The position numbers were made by a program, and so were the translations under genes. The notes under the pieces were generated by a model that saw nothing but the letters and a program-made list of their open reading frames with translations, ran no database searches and was not told where the DNA came from. A stretch of 34,599 nt of DNA from Planctomycetia bacterium (GTDB taxonomy: Bacteria > Planctomycetota > Planctomycetia > Pirellulales > JALHLM01): the NCBI GenBank assembly GCA_034440135.1, contig JAWXBP010000488.1:1-34599 (forward strand), written 5' to 3'. Positions 34,102 through 34,599 of this stretch are shown in pieces. The stretch's first letter is position 1, and each line of letters opens with the position of its first letter.

Positions 34102-34599
34102 TCAGCGTTCGATAACAGCGAGGGCAGCATTTCCGTTCCATGCGCCAATTCTATGCGGCCTCGCGCATAGGCGGCGGAACAGTACAAGCCCAATCGCCGC
34201 AGGGGCCAGTAGCGCCAGTGATGGCGGCCTCGGGACCGCAGTCGCGCCGACAGCGCCGAAATTGTTGCGCACCGCGTTCAAGCCGCGGAAATCGATATCG
34301 TTATCGCCCCCGGTATCACCGAGACCGTCCCCGCCGAAATTATTGCGGACGTTATTGAGGTCCTCGATGTCGACTTGGTCGTCGGCGTTCGTGTCGCCCA
34401 AGTGTCCCAAGACCGGAGAGAACTTCATCACTAACCCGTTTGCCCACCAAGTGTCGGTGCGAACAAGGAGCCGTAGTGACCAGCCACGAATTCCTGTACC
34501 CAACCGTTTCCTTCATAACGGGTGGTACAGGAATTCGTGGCTGGTCAGCAGCTTGACTGTCGGCGCTTCGAGTGTGGCGATGACGTCCGACAACTTCGA
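34102..34599 (-). pseudogene. interrupted gene end: dockerin-like repeats and PEP-CTERM-like tail behind an in-frame TGA
   Basis: The minus frame entering at 34599 is open for 28 codons with good coding bias, ends at TGA (34513-34515), and the same frame then stays open to TGA at 34102-34104. The downstream part has two dockerin type I-like EF-hand repeats (DTNADDQVDIEDLNNVRNNFG and DTGGDNDIDFRGLNAVRNNFG, each about 21 residues, shown only as their cores GDTNADDQVDIEDLNN and DTGGDNDIDFRGLN), then a PEP-CTERM-like signal: VPRPP, a hydrophobic helix, FRR. VPRPP departs from the usual VPEP and about 20 extra residues follow the Arg cluster, both signs of decay. The TGA lies in the loop of an inverted repeat. 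Either a palindromic element broke a single PEP-CTERM gene, or a separate gene ends there and the tail is a remnant. The catalytic part of the gene lies outside the window. Confidence 0.6.
34477..34547. repeat. perfect 24-bp inverted repeat with 23-nt loop
   Basis: The arms 34477-34500 and 34524-34547 are exact reverse complements and contain an EcoRI-type GAATTC core. The 71-bp palindrome sits inside an otherwise open minus-strand frame, and its loop contains the in-frame TGA. It could be an inserted palindromic element or a strong terminator hairpin. Confidence 0.85.

Noticed and set aside
34477-34547. Selenocysteine insertion at the TGA in the palindrome
   Set aside because: A bacterial SECIS hairpin lies just downstream of UGA, whereas this hairpin encloses it. 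No known selenoprotein context (redox motif) is present, and the downstream codons look decayed.

Overview
The window is GC-rich, gene-dense bacterial DNA that looks like the phylum Planctomycetota, probably Pirellulales-like. The evidence is the mix of families: giant repeat proteins with a basic N-terminus and an 'LxxRxxL' motif (LNPRWFL; LEERRVLSV), a membrane Ser/Thr kinase with DWG in place of DFG and about 20 WD40 repeats, a CehA/McbA-type metallohydrolase, a dockerin plus PEP-CTERM tail, a short Tat-like secreted protein, a planctomycete-type secreted protein with a CHGPLYFEEVNLERYG block, and dispersed palindromic repeats between genes. This assignment comes from family recognition, not from a database search. 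No tRNA, rRNA, CRISPR array, transposase or integrase was seen.

Layout. (1) 1-8734, minus: the 5' part (at least 2,911 codons) of a giant Ala/Gly/Thr/Val-rich beta-repeat surface protein whose stop lies outside the window. (2) 9194-12820, minus: a tight three-gene set, CehA/McbA-like secreted metallohydrolase, then an APH-like phosphotransferase, then a GT1-type glycosyltransferase. (3) 12821-13188: a spacer with a perfect 29-bp inverted repeat. (4) 13189-20155, plus: a predicted peptide- or protein-modifying amidoligase locus in three genes: transglutaminase fused to DUF2126, circularly permuted ATP-grasp fused to alpha-E, and a stand-alone transglutaminase. A cluster of small palindromes lies between the first two genes. 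(5) 20518-21678, plus: a Wzz/GumC-like chain-length protein without a kinase domain, followed by a hairpin terminator that it shares with the convergent gene 22046-22714 (planctomycete-type secreted protein of unknown function). (6) 23211-33596, plus: a PKD-repeat protein and, 45 bp downstream, the large zinc-ribbon/kinase/WD40 membrane protein, behind a near-consensus sigma70-type promoter. (7) 33687-34025, plus: a small Tat-like secreted protein whose promoter would give leaderless mRNA. (8) 34102-34599, minus: a dockerin/PEP-CTERM gene tail interrupted by an in-frame TGA that sits in the loop of a 24-bp inverted repeat.

How the genes may work together (inference). Much of the window concerns the cell surface: a giant repeat protein, a PKD-repeat protein paired with a signalling kinase, polysaccharide chain-length control, a glycosyltransferase and a PEP-CTERM tail. 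The amidoligase operon is the most system-like unit. It has two C-N ligase folds and two papain-like transglutaminase domains, the expected toolkit for making and breaking amide links on a peptide or protein whose identity is unknown. Long open frames antisense to the giant gene and to the PKD gene are shadows caused by codon bias and repeats, and are not annotated.
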